Shown piece after piece: positions 35,784 to 46,695 of a DNA stretch of 64,000 nucleotides (positions are counted from its first letter, which is position 1; each line of letters begins with the position of its first letter). The stretch comes from Colocasia esculenta. Its lineage: Eukaryota > Streptophyta > Magnoliopsida > Alismatales > Araceae. The position numbers were made by a program, and so were the translations under genes. Where the stretch lies: contig CM024759.1 of NCBI GenBank assembly GCA_014218235.1, positions 73,634,042 through 73,698,041 on the forward strand, read 5' to 3'. The notes beneath the pieces are model-generated. The model had not been told where the DNA came from and searched no databases. It saw nothing but the letters and a program-made list of their open reading frames with translations.

Positions 35784-35990
35784 TTGGACAGGTTCGTGCC
35801 ACTATTACGTTTGGTCTCTGCATTTGATGATCTACCCATGAGGCAGATAGATGTTATCCTACAGCATATGGAATATAGTTCTACGTTTAGGAGTATGCAG
35901 ATTTATTCTCAAATAATTCAGTGGCATGTAAGTAGATTAGAAAATTACAGGGATATAGAAGCTTTACTTATGAAAATTTCAGGGGAATAA
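35784..35990 (+). pseudogene. Isolated coding-like segment (68 aa), unrecognised
   Basis: The open frame MDRFVPLLRLVSAFDDLPMR to ISGE* has the composition and helical periodicity of real protein and is embedded in AT-rich non-coding DNA. The frame is also open a few codons upstream, with TTGGACAG|GTTCGTGCC giving a possible splice acceptor. It may be a stray exon captured by a transposon. No family recognised. Confidence 0.3.
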
Positions 35991-36642
35991 ATATAATTTC
36001 CCAAAGATCATATAAAAAATATACGCTTTAATCTTCAAACTTAGACGTCCTCAGCTTCTTATGTATGGAGAGGGCAAGGGTTCCATAATCGGTGCCTAAC
36101 ATGCGCACATGCTGTACTCATCATGCCTAGTTATACCACAGATCCCTTCATCATTGGAGCTCATGGAGTAAAGGAAAAGGATGAGAAAGCCAAATAAAAA
36201 AAAATTAAAAATAAATATATTAGGCCCCTCATCATTTTCATTAATAAGAATTGTTATCTTCCAGATTTGATCATCCTATATAACCTAAGAACACAGATAA
36301 CCACTAGACATCAATTAAACATATACATGATATACAACAAATATGGCTTATGTTGTAACTTAGACTATGAACCAGGTTTCTTGCTGCAAGAATTAATTAT
36401 CAGATAAATATGTCTGGTCCTTCAGTTCATTAAATATGCTTCCCCTTGGGTGTGGAGAATCTAGTTTGATCAATACTCAAGTACTGAGATTGCCATCGAA
36501 ATTTGATATGATCAATCTAGTATACAGAGTGACAGGACACGAAACAAGGCCAGATTTGTAAGAGATCAATCAAAACCTCCATATCATCTTTCCACCATGT
36601 ATCATGCCTTTTCGTCTCGATGCACACTAATTATGTAATAGT
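35991..36642. other. Intergenic DNA between copy A and copy B
   Basis: No gene support. It ends at the border (36,643) where sequence similarity with the region after 60,284 begins. Confidence 0.55.
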
Positions 36643-37656
36643 CTAATTTCTATCTCATCATTTATTGCATGCTTAATTGTGCATCATGTATTACTAATTT
36701 AGTTTTGACACACTTAATCATGTCTCCCTTTCGCTTGCTCAATTCGATGGGTACGGCCCAATACTCACGGTCGCTCTGGACTGGGGCCTGTGGGCCGGCA
36801 AGCCCATGCGGACCCTGCGACCATGTCGGACCGCTAATTTTCGCCAGCATCTTATTTTTGTTTAACAAGTTAATTAATAAAAAAGCATGAGGTCGCACTC
36901 TGGTAGAGAGCGCTGATCAATTTTTCAGGTTTCAATTATAAATAAGTATTAGAATTATATATCTTCAGACTTGCAGTCGAACCAAAAAATGGGGATTCTG
37001 CAAATCTTAACGGCATTCTACAAGCATGCTTTGCACATCGCATTTAATAAAGAAAAAAAAGTAAATTAATTATGAATATTTGACTGTAATAAATTTTTTT
37101 TACTGTAATATTACTTAACGTATATTATAATAGGAGATAATATTTATTATAACGAGTTATAATTCTGTTAAAAATTAAAAAATAAGTCAAATATTTAATA
37201 AATATTCATAATAAATTTGTCCAAGAAAAACTAAGAATATATTCAAAGAAAAGTCTTACTCGCATTTTGTCTTCCTCAACCTCTGTCGCCCGTACGATCT
37301 AATCGAATACATAAGAACTTAATTGCTTGCGAAACACTTATTAATGTTAACCTGTTTAAGGATCACTAGTGCATTACAATCAAAAGAGAACATAAGTACG
37401 AGGATTGTTAATTAGGTGCACTAGTAGCTCGTTGGATATTCGTGAGTTGTTCACAAGTTCTATCACTTATCTAGAAAAGGTTCTGAACCTGAAATCCTTG
37501 CATGTACAAACGGAAAGAATCATGACTGGGAAGAAAAATCCCTCTCTAGAGCTCCCAATCAAGTGCTTCCATTTGGGGCCACACAGAGAAACTTCATTGC
37601 CATATATACTATGAAGTAATAGGTTTCCCTAACTCTTCAATAATTGATGCTACGCA

Positions 37657-37921
37657 TTTTTTTTTGGTAACGAGGAAATCTCACCCCGTGTGATTTTGTG
37701 GACTCAGGAATTGGTGTTCGTGAACATCAAGATCAGGATTTGGCAGCTCCTATTTTCCGTGTACCCGTATTGCCCTTACTCCACTTGATCGGAAAAATCT
37801 CGGACCTACACACCTCGAGGATTACATGTAGATCAGGTAAGCCCCCCCCCCCCAGGAATCGAACTCGAGACCTCCTACTTTTTAAGCAAGAGTTCTACCG
37901 ATCGACCCAACCGGGGTCCTC
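37657..37921 (-). mobile_element. tRNA-derived SINE with 10-bp target duplication
   Basis: A 265-bp insertion flanked by ATGCTACGCA on both sides (37,647-37,656 and 37,922-37,931). On the minus strand it starts GAGGACCCCGGTTGGGTCGA, with a pol III A box (GGTCGATCGGTAGAAC) and B box (GAGTTCGATTCC), and ends in an A tail (T-run at 37,657). Copy C lacks it and has a single TACTACGCA at 61,315. It therefore inserted after the duplication. Confidence 0.88.
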
Positions 37922-38869
37922 ATGCTACGCACTTACTTGATCAGTGCAACTACTTTTATATATATAATCTAAAAGGGTCTGCCACACTTTTTTTACTACT
38001 TCATTAATTTATGAACCACAAAAATGATTGTCATATGAACTCATTAATATTCCCATACAAAATATGGCACCTCAGCATTCTAGTACCTTGAATGCACATT
38101 AGAAAAAAATGATATAGAACTTGCTGCAATATCAGTTTTGTAATAATGATAACTTGGATAGTAAGAAAGTATATTTATTGGCTGGGGCAGAGGAAGAATA
38201 TTTTTGTCTAATAAAATTACTTTCTTATAATCTATATTTTCATTATTGTAAAATTGATCTTGCAATACATATTTCTCCTAAAAGATATCATGTCTTCTCG
38301 TTTCATGTTTTATAGTCTAAAAATAGTCATGGATTTTTTTTTAAAATAGTCATGAAATTAACAAGCAATTTTGTAAGGACACCAAGCATTCCGTAAATTG
38401 TTGAGTAATGCTTGTAGTATATGATATAGTAGAAAAATATTATGGCATTTATATCTATTTTCTCAATGATTTAATGTTTAATAAACTTTATGATGAAAAA
38501 TTATAAGTTTACCCCTAAAAGCTTGTCCAATTATCGTTGTATCTTTATTTTTATGGAAATTACTGTAATATGTCTAAAATGTATTAACTAGAGCCCTCAT
38601 CTTCTTGAGGTTAAACATAGGGAAAACGCCATGTCTACTGTTAGTTTTACAATTAGTCAACGTCCATCTATGTTTCTTTTTCTTTTTCTTTTTGTATCGT
38701 CTACCCCTCTCCTCTCTCGCTCTCTCGCTCCCTCTCCCCAATCATCCCCTCTATCTTCCTCGCTCCCTCCCCTCTCTCACTTCCTCACTCCCTCATCCCC
38801 TCCCTCCAGCCAGCGAGTCATCAACCCACCAAGCAACATCCCCACCGTGGGTCTCCATGCATAAGGATT

Positions 38870-40445
38870 GCAGCAAGCTCTTGGAGGACCCTAATTCTCA
38901 ACATAGGGGTTGATGATGACGACCCCGAAGAACCAGTTGAAAGCCACCAAGGAGATGTCCCACCCGGAGGACGAAGGTTAAGACGACATGTTAGATCGAG
39001 GAAGTTATTAGGGTAATCATCCTTCTTCACATTACAAGAAAAAATGTAAATAACGACTGAAACATTCAATCGCTATTCGGTGACTATTCAGTCACTAATA
39101 AAATCAGCGACCGAATAGTGACTGAAAGTGTCGGTAAAAATATATTGTCATAATATTCTGAACGAACACATTCAGTCGCTATTCGATTGCTATTCGGTCA
39201 CTAATTTGAGACTGAAAATGGCTAGTCTTTGTTCGCTCGCCAACATGACGGCCAAATAATATAACGACCGAATAGCAACAGAATGTATTCGGTCGCTAAG
39301 CTACATTCAGTGATCGAATATATTCAGGCGCTAATTCCATCACTAATTAGTGACCGACATTGCAACCGAATGTATTCAGTCACTGATTTAAGATTAACGA
39401 CTGAACTTTTTCAATCGCTATTGCAGTCACTAATCGATCTCTAATTTTCAATTTAATTTTTTTAAAAAATATATATATAAATAACAAAAAAACCTATTTT
39501 ACAATAATAATAAAAATACAAAACACAACAACATGCAAAAAGAAATGTTTACAACAATAAAAAAAAGACAAATCACAACAACAATGCTTAAAAAAATGTT
39601 TACAACAATACAAAAAGTCATGCATCCTCAGTGTCCACGTCCTCGTCGGCCTCCTCGTCTCCTTCGACGCCACCCGGTGGAAAAACCTATAGAAAAAATA
39701 AAAAAATAACAAATTAAAATTAAATATTAAATAAATAATTTATTTGTATAGGATACTATCGTAAACTAGAAGAGGATGTCATTGTGAGTGGCGGTGCCAG
39801 CGCCACCGTAGGCCAGCTCCACCTTGCGCTCTATGATGACTTTGGACATGTATGTGTTGATGTTGTCAAGGCTCTGCACTAGTACAACCTCCATCCTTCT
39901 ACACATCTACTTCTTGGGCCTCCATATGAATTATGGGACAAGGAAGCGGTGGAGGCCTTGGTAGCCCGATCGAAGGTGGCAGCGATGCCATTCTCGAGGA
40001 GTCTAGAGGAGAGGGTCTCAAGATTCTTACCAAAGGTGAGGCCACAAATGTTGCCGAAGGTGAGGCAAAGGAGGAGGTCTTGGAAGTCGACGGGGACACT
40101 GTCTTCTTGAGCAACATCCTAGATGCGGCAGAGACGAATGATGGCCCATGAGATTCAGCAAGCCATATAAAGTTTAGCGTAGAGTTTGTGTGGTGATCAA
40201 CTCTAGAGTGACGATCTTGCACTGGAATCACCAGCTGATCTCATCGTCGGAGTTGAAGATGTTGTCACTAATTAAGGGGGTCCTGGAAGGCAGCGCGCCA
40301 CGTGAGGCCCTTGGGGTAGTTCTTCAATTGAATCTTGAGGACGTGCTCCAGATTGCAAGGGGTGCAGGTGATCGTGATACCACCTTGTCTTCAATTGCCA
40401 ATCCGAAAAACATACATCGAATCACCATTCCAACGCACGAGGGGT
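38870..40445 (-). pseudogene. CYP86-like cytochrome P450 pseudogene, copy B
   Basis: Minus-strand pieces follow the order of a CYP86 fatty-acid omega-hydroxylase: NLEHILKIQ near 40,350, LEFTTQ-type and FNSDDE segments near 40,210-40,270, DFQDLLL and NICGLTFGKN near 40,020-40,090, NINTYMSKVIIERKVELAYG near 39,790-39,880, and the I-helix region GRD...FNWFFG near 38,920-38,990. Stops and shifts are numerous. The heme-binding C-terminus is missing: homology ends after LQELAAIL near 38,870. CACTA-related sequence (39,031-39,768) sits between two of the pieces. No working product is possible. Confidence 0.75.
39031..39768 (-). mobile_element. CACTA fragment (3' end) inside the P450 pseudogene
   Basis: The left edge CATTACAAGAAAAAATG resembles a CACTA terminus with one substitution. 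It is followed by about 400 bp of subterminal repeats built on GACTGAA/CATTCAGTCGCTATTCGG and their complements. At 39,615-39,680 the minus strand gives an acidic tail ending EADEDVDTEDA*, like the C-terminus of TNP1-type proteins. The rest of the element is absent. Copy C keeps only the TNP1-tail part (62,636-62,860). Confidence 0.65.
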
Positions 40446-41697
40446 AAGTTAGTGATTTTGTCTCTCTAACTTCATTTTACCATGATAACGATAAGGAGGA
40501 GGACATTGGCACCTTCTTAACGATTTTAGACGTATTACGGTAATTTTCATAAAGATAAGGGTACAATGATAATTCAACAAGATTTCAAAGATATATAGAT
40601 TATTTTCCCAAAATTATATATATGTGATAGTGGATCTCCATCGACATTTTTATGCACGAACCATTTTGCTAAAGTTTGATCAAATTCCTATCGTTCATCA
40701 AGTGAACATCTAATAAAAACAGTACTCTTAATACCATTACATTTTTTTTCCAAACTTTCGGATGCATGATTACCCTGCCAACTAGCTTAGAGTTCCCATA
40801 TAACCAACGCTGGGTCAAAACATTGGCGTCCTCCGCATGTTGGCATTCGGACGTCATCCACGACTTCCCACCGCGGTGACGCGGCTCGCCGTAATCCCTG
40901 CAGTTTTCTGGCTATATATTTACGACTTAATCTTCTCATCCTGTCCTGACTCATCTTTTTGACATTATGGTAGCCAGGAATGATTTATCAGACAGAAAGA
41001 AGAGAAAGGATTAATATGTAGATGGTTGGATAAAAAATTAATTTACACGATTTGAGTCAGGATTGGTTGGCACATGGAGTCCGCCCTTGCCATGCTTGCT
41101 TAGTAGGCGCAGAACTCGGACGCGCACAGCCAATCCCAACGCAGTTGGGTGAATATTTTATCCGGCTGTTGGAATAGGAAGTGGAATTCAAGAAAGAAAG
41201 TGAGGAAATAACACATCAAGAGATGCCACGTTTACATGAAGAATATCATGTTTACAATTCTTATAATGCATATATCTGATCGGTAATTGGCATTATCCGC
41301 CATCCTTCTATAAGAAAAATTGAGCATTTTGTAATGACCATTAGTGGCTAACCGATAAATAGTGGGGATTTCAATACTATCAAGCACCATATATATATGT
41401 ACGTAGCTGGTACTCACTACTTTGTCCCAAAAGAGAGCTAGGTATTAGTCGTTAGGATGAACAATATATTGCTGCGAGCTATTTAGTAAACATAAGCAAC
41501 CATATATATATGAGAAAAAAAATGAAACATAGAAGAACTCATGCATCCAAGAAAAAAACTCTTTGTTTAATCAAACGTACAATATTGAGTTTTAGCAAGT
41601 TTGACTCTACCTTTTAGACACTTACATCAAAGTACATGTGTTTCCATACATTGTTGGATATGGCCGTACGTGTGAATGCCAACCGCATGGATATGAC

Positions 41698-41703
41698 CAC
41701 GTG
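41698..41703 (+). promoter_or_regulatory. G-box upstream of the inhibitor gene
   Basis: CACGTG lies 86 bp upstream of the TATA box. G-boxes bind bZIP/MYC factors and are common in wound- or jasmonate-responsive promoters, which would suit a protease inhibitor. Function here is inferred. Confidence 0.4.
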
Positions 41704-41783
41704 AAGGTTTTCGTAAGCCAAGTTGCCGAGTCCGATTGCGTGTGGCAGCAATCCGATCGTGTTCGCCCAAGCCTCCCCATTTC

Positions 41784-41790
41784 TATAAAT
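41784..41790 (+). promoter_or_regulatory. TATA box of the inhibitor gene
   Basis: TATAAAT lies 95 bp before the start codon, in GC-balanced sequence, followed by CT-rich text typical of a plant transcription start. Confidence 0.65.
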
Positions 41791-41878
41791 GGCCCGGAAG
41801 ATCCCAGCTCTCTCTCATCCAGCGGCGTTCTATCTTTAGTGGAAAGTAGAAAGATAGAAGGAAAGAACAACGAGCGAT

Positions 41879-44800
41879 ATGGCGTGCAAAGGTAAGAGAT
41901 AACGCTTAATTTGTTTCATGAGAGTATACGTTATTTGGTTGCAAGTTTTGCAAACTATAGAATAGTAAGACACATCTAAAGATCCCCCCCCCCCGCCACA
42001 GCACCCTTAAGGGCACTCTCTTTTGTCGATGCCTAGTATATATCTGTTGCATACACTTAGATTGGAGCTATCTTAATTACGTCTCCATTCTCATTAGTTT
42101 ACATACAAGTGACGGTGTGTGAGACGCAAGGAAAGAAAAAAACAAAGAACACCTTGGTTGCATATAGGGGTGTCAGTGGGTGGACTTGGGCTGGCCCAAT
42201 TTAAATCTAATTTAGTCCAACACTAAAATAACTCAACCCAAGTCCAATCCAAATTTAATGGATCAAAATAAAACAAACTCATGGTAGTCCATTGGGACCC
42301 GTTTCAGCCCATCAAACTAATATGTAGATAGATTCACTATTTTAATTTAAGCATATTTTAATTTAAAGGGAATTGTTGGTGTGGTGGAATCGGTTTCTTT
42401 ATTTAAGCATATTTTTAATGCATGTGTAGATATTGTGGTTATTGATAGGTATAGTTGTTATTGATGTCTCTTAGTCCAATGAACTAATCCGAGTCCAACC
42501 CATCAAGTGATGGGTTTGACAAATGGACTTCAAAAGAGATCTATGGGCCATCATATTTTAACACAAATTGAGTCTGAAGTAGACTACCTATTGAACTTCA
42601 AATTAACTCAGCCCATTGACACCCCTACACTACAGGAGAACCAACATTTGGCAACGAATATATGTCCACGGCTGAAAATTCAAGGACAAAAGAGATATAA
42701 GGCAGCGGCTATTGTAGACCGCTGCCATACAACCGTTGTGTCCGCGGTTAATTGTAGGCGCTGATAAAAGTTAAGCATACATCAGCGGCTAAAATTTCAC
42801 CGCGGACAAATGTTGCCTTAAGGCCGCGGCTTTATTTAACCGCGGACATATATTCTGCAGCGGCTTCGTCCACCGCTGATATATATATGTTATGTCTGCA
42901 ATTCTACAAACCGCTGACATTTAAATAATTTAAAAATATTACTTTATTCATTTTTAAATTAAAAAATTTTTAATCAGTCATAAGTAGAACATATACATTT
43001 TTTAATAATAAATTATTTGAGTTTAGCGATTGATATATACATATGTTATTTATATTTGAAATATATATGTATATTTGTGCTAGGAGAGACTTTGTGCACT
43101 TGTGCAAAGTGCATAAGTGTCACATGGACATTTTGCCCATGTGGCACCATGCACATGTGTTTTTTGCCCATGTGGCATCATGCACATGTGTTTTTTGTAC
43201 ATGTGGCACCAAAAAAAACCCATGTGGATTGTAGCAGCGGTATACGAATATGGCCGCGGCTATATAGCCGCTGCCATATTTTTAATCGGTCGACCGATGA
43301 TGCACATTCGGTCGACCGACGTTTACACTGCTAAAATTATAATCTGCACTGGGTAGGTCGGTCGACCGATATATTAGAATCGGTCGACCGATTCCGGTCG
43401 CGATTTCGTCCGGTTCGGTTCGGTCGCGACCGGCCCACTTTGTATCAACCCAAACCCCCTCCTATATATGTTAGGGTGGGTGGGAAACATCCCACATAAG
43501 TTCTCCTCCATCTCTCCAGCCCCTAAGGTGGTTTTCTTGCCCTAGAACTCTTCCCTCCTTCTCCATTGCCTCCTTCTTGCCCTAGAACTCTTCCCCCCTT
43601 TTCCATCTTTCCCTTCTTACCCTAGAACTCTTCTCATCTTCTCCTCTTCTCCATCTTCATCTACTTGCCCTAGAACTCTTCTCCCCTTCTCCATCTTCCT
43701 TCTCATTTCCCTCACCCCTTCTCCATTTTCCTTCTCATTTCCCTCACCCCTTCTCCATTTTCCTTCTCATTTCCCTCACCCCTTGTCCATCTCCGATGCC
43801 TCCACGGATGCGCCATCGTCGTTCGGTCCCGAGTCGTCGCCGCCACGTTGGTGAAGGATCAGGGGCGGCTACACAAGTTCCCTTGGCTCCTGGAGAGTTG
43901 TTGGTTGAAACAAGAAGGAAAATTCTGCCCCCTCGGTATGTGGACTTCGACAATCTAGACAATACGGAGCCCATGGTCAGTCTTCTATTTGCAACACAAG
44001 GGTGGGTTCACTTCATGTCTAGCCATAGAGTCTATTATCCAGATTTGGTTCAACAATTCTATGCAAATTTATATACAAGCAACAACAGACTATTTACTGC
44101 TGTTAATGGAGTTGAGATTCACGTGAGTGATACAGTTCTTAGTCATGCATTAGAGATTCGAAATGCTGGTTATTTAGTGGAACATGTCCAGTATTATGAT
44201 AGTGATATGTGCCAAGTTTTGTTGGGAAAAGATCCGGCACCTTGGATGGCACATCATGCTTTGATCAATGCAAATCATTTTCCACCACTACAGAGGATCA
44301 TTCACCACATGATCACCACTATACTTTTTCCAAAAGGTGGATCTCGGGATGAAGTCACTCGAGTGCACAAATGTATTTTTCACTGCTTATTTCACAATGT
44401 ACCACTGTGTTTACCTGAGATGATGGTAACGCTGATCAAGTTAGTAAAGAATCAGAGAAGAAGATCTCTACCTTATGCAGCCCAACTTACGGCTGTGTTT
44501 GAGCATGCTGGCATTGACCTCACTAATGAGCGAGCAGAAAATATTTCTGTCTCCATGGTCTACAATGAAACCAACATCATGAGGTTCATGAATTACAGGA
44601 ATGTTAATGGACAATTCATGAGGAATGTCACTGATGACCCTGGTGAAGACAGTCAAGAAGAAACGGAAGATGAAGGCGAAGGTGAAGCACAAGGTGAAGA
44701 CGATAGACATGAAGAAGAAGAGCATTTGGCTCCTATGGAACAAGATTTGCCTCCTTCGGCTGCCGGAGGTGATGACTTCCAACTGCGGATCCAAGGTAGC

Positions 44801-46612
44801 TTGACCAGGCTTGAGGGGGAGATGGAATCTATTCGGGGAGAAGTTCGGCAAGTGGGCGACACAGTCGGGAATCTCTCTAGAGAACTTGCTGAGTTGAGAG
44901 TTAGCCACCAGGGCCACATGGACTCCCAGTCTCAAATGTTACGGGAAATCATGGGTTATTTGCGACCTTCTCAGAATCAGCCTCCTTCTGAGTGATTCCT
45001 TAGCTGTTCTATGATGTCTACCTTTTGCTTTTCGTATCCTACTCTCGCCTCTTTGCTGTGACAAAAGGGTGCTCTTTATGTAATAGCTACAATATGTCTA
45101 TCATATTTTCTGCTTCATCTGGTATGTGATTGCTTGATGTACTTTATGGTATATTGCTTGATGACAAAACGAGGCTCAACACAAAACTGCTTAGCTTAGC
45201 ATGAACTTAATCTCTACCTTAGTTTAGTGATTCATATATACATATGTTATTAATTTATATTACAAATAATCAAGTATATTTGTGCTAGATATGCATGTAT
45301 ATACTTGTAATATTCTCAAATATAAATATTTTATACACAAATTAAGTGAACATATCCGTCAGGCAAGAGGATAGCGTAGGCGTTGCAAACAATAGATTGC
45401 CTTGATCGGTCGACCGACCAATAGAAATCGGTCGACCGCCTGTCTCACCTCTGCGTTTCAAAATGCACTGAATCGATCGGTCGACCGACAATTAGAAATC
45501 GGTCGACCGATTAACTCACTTCTGCCAGCCAAAATGCACTGAGTAGATCGGTCGACCGACCAATAGAAATCGGTCGACCGCCTGTCTCACCTCTGCGTTT
45601 CAAAATGCACTGAATCGATCGGTCGACCGACAATTAGAAATCGGTCGACCGATTAACTCACTTCTGCCAGCCAAAATGCACTGAGTAGATCGGTCGACCG
45701 AACACTAGAAATAGGTCGACCGACTAACTCACTCAAAATGCACTGAGTAGATCGGTCGACCGAACACTAGAAATTGGTCGACCGACTTTCTCACTGCTGG
45801 CAGCCTAAATGCACTGAGAAGATCGGTCGTCCTACCACGAGATATCGGTCGACCGACTTTCTCACTGATGCGTGGCAACAACTTTTTTTTAAGTTTAATT
45901 ACATATGGCAGCGGTGGTTAGCCGCCGCCATAAATATAAATAGTAGTGGCTTTTTTTAGCCGCTGCTAAATACTAATATGGCAGCGGCTGTACAGCCGCT
46001 GCCATATTTTCGCCTATCCCGCCAAACAAAAACACCACTGCGCGCCATATCGCTCGCTCTCTCTCTCTCTCGCTCGCTCTCTCTCTCTCTCTCTTCCCGA
46101 AGACTGGCGACGCACCGACGCCTTCCTCTCCCTCCGGCGACGCACCGACGACGGACGGCAGGCGGTGGCTCCGGCGACGCCCTCATCTCCGGCGGCTGTC
46201 CCCACCCCCTACGGTGAGCCTCCGGCGCCCCCACCCCTCCCTCCCCCACCCCCTTCTCTCCGGCGGCCCCCTCCCCTTCGGTGGCCCCTCGCCCCCACGA
46301 AGCAGGAAGGGCTGCAGCGTGTGTAGCGGTAGATCCTCTCGAGGTACCTCCCCACGCCGATACTTGGTGCCCTCACCCCCCGGAAGCCGTCCAGGGGGCC
46401 CCCGAGGGGGGCCGCCATCGCCTCCACTTCCTCCCCATCCTCCCCCTGCTCCTCCGCCGCGACAGTGGCGATCCGGTCGTTCCGCTCCACCAGCCGCTCG
46501 ATGGCCGCTGTCACAGCGGCCAACACCCTCGGGGCCGCGTCTTTGGGGTTGTCCCACACTCCCCCGCCGCCTATCGGCATCTGCAGTGGTAAGGTCGACG
46601 GCTACGCCATGT

Positions 46613-46695
<83 letters not shown>

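Larger units (their letters stand above)
36643..41300. repeat. Duplicated unit, copy B: upstream region of the inhibitor gene
   Basis: From AGTCTAATTTCTATCTCATC the sequence runs nearly parallel to 60,285-64,000. Matching landmarks are GACACACTTAATCATGTCTC (36,707 vs 60,358), CTGAACCTGAAATCCTTGC (37,483 vs 61,157), a GGGGCAGAGGAAGAATA block (38,184 vs 61,576), the CYP86 pseudogene and GGGTCAAAACATTGGCGTCC (40,811 vs 63,902). The insertions that differ between copies are a SINE at 37,657 and CACTA-related sequence at 39,031. The unit continues into the inhibitor gene promoter at 41.6 kb. Confidence 0.85.

Noticed and set aside
38080..38315. Small ORFs conserved between copies B and C (38,080-38,315 and 61,472-61,716)
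   Set aside because: Conserved only because the segment is duplicated. AT-rich, open on both strands and without codon-like substitution pattern.
39899..40231. 110-aa minus ORF (and its twin at 62,850-63,305) as a protein
   Set aside because: A frame-shifted shadow of the CYP86 pseudogene. The P450 motifs are in another frame.
41638..41895. ORF of 85 aa across the inhibitor promoter
   Set aside because: It overlaps the G-box, TATA box and exon 1 in another frame, with no protein features.
43017..43356. Cys/His-rich ORFs (CHMDILPMWHHAHVF and similar) that look like zinc fingers
   Set aside because: They arise from the CATGTGGCAC minisatellite in three frames, with no consistent finger spacing.
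45406..45856. CRISPR-like or simple satellite reading of the palindrome array
   Set aside because: Paired palindromes with 22-bp spacing also occur at 43.3 kb in a non-tandem context, and linkers are repeated rather than unique.
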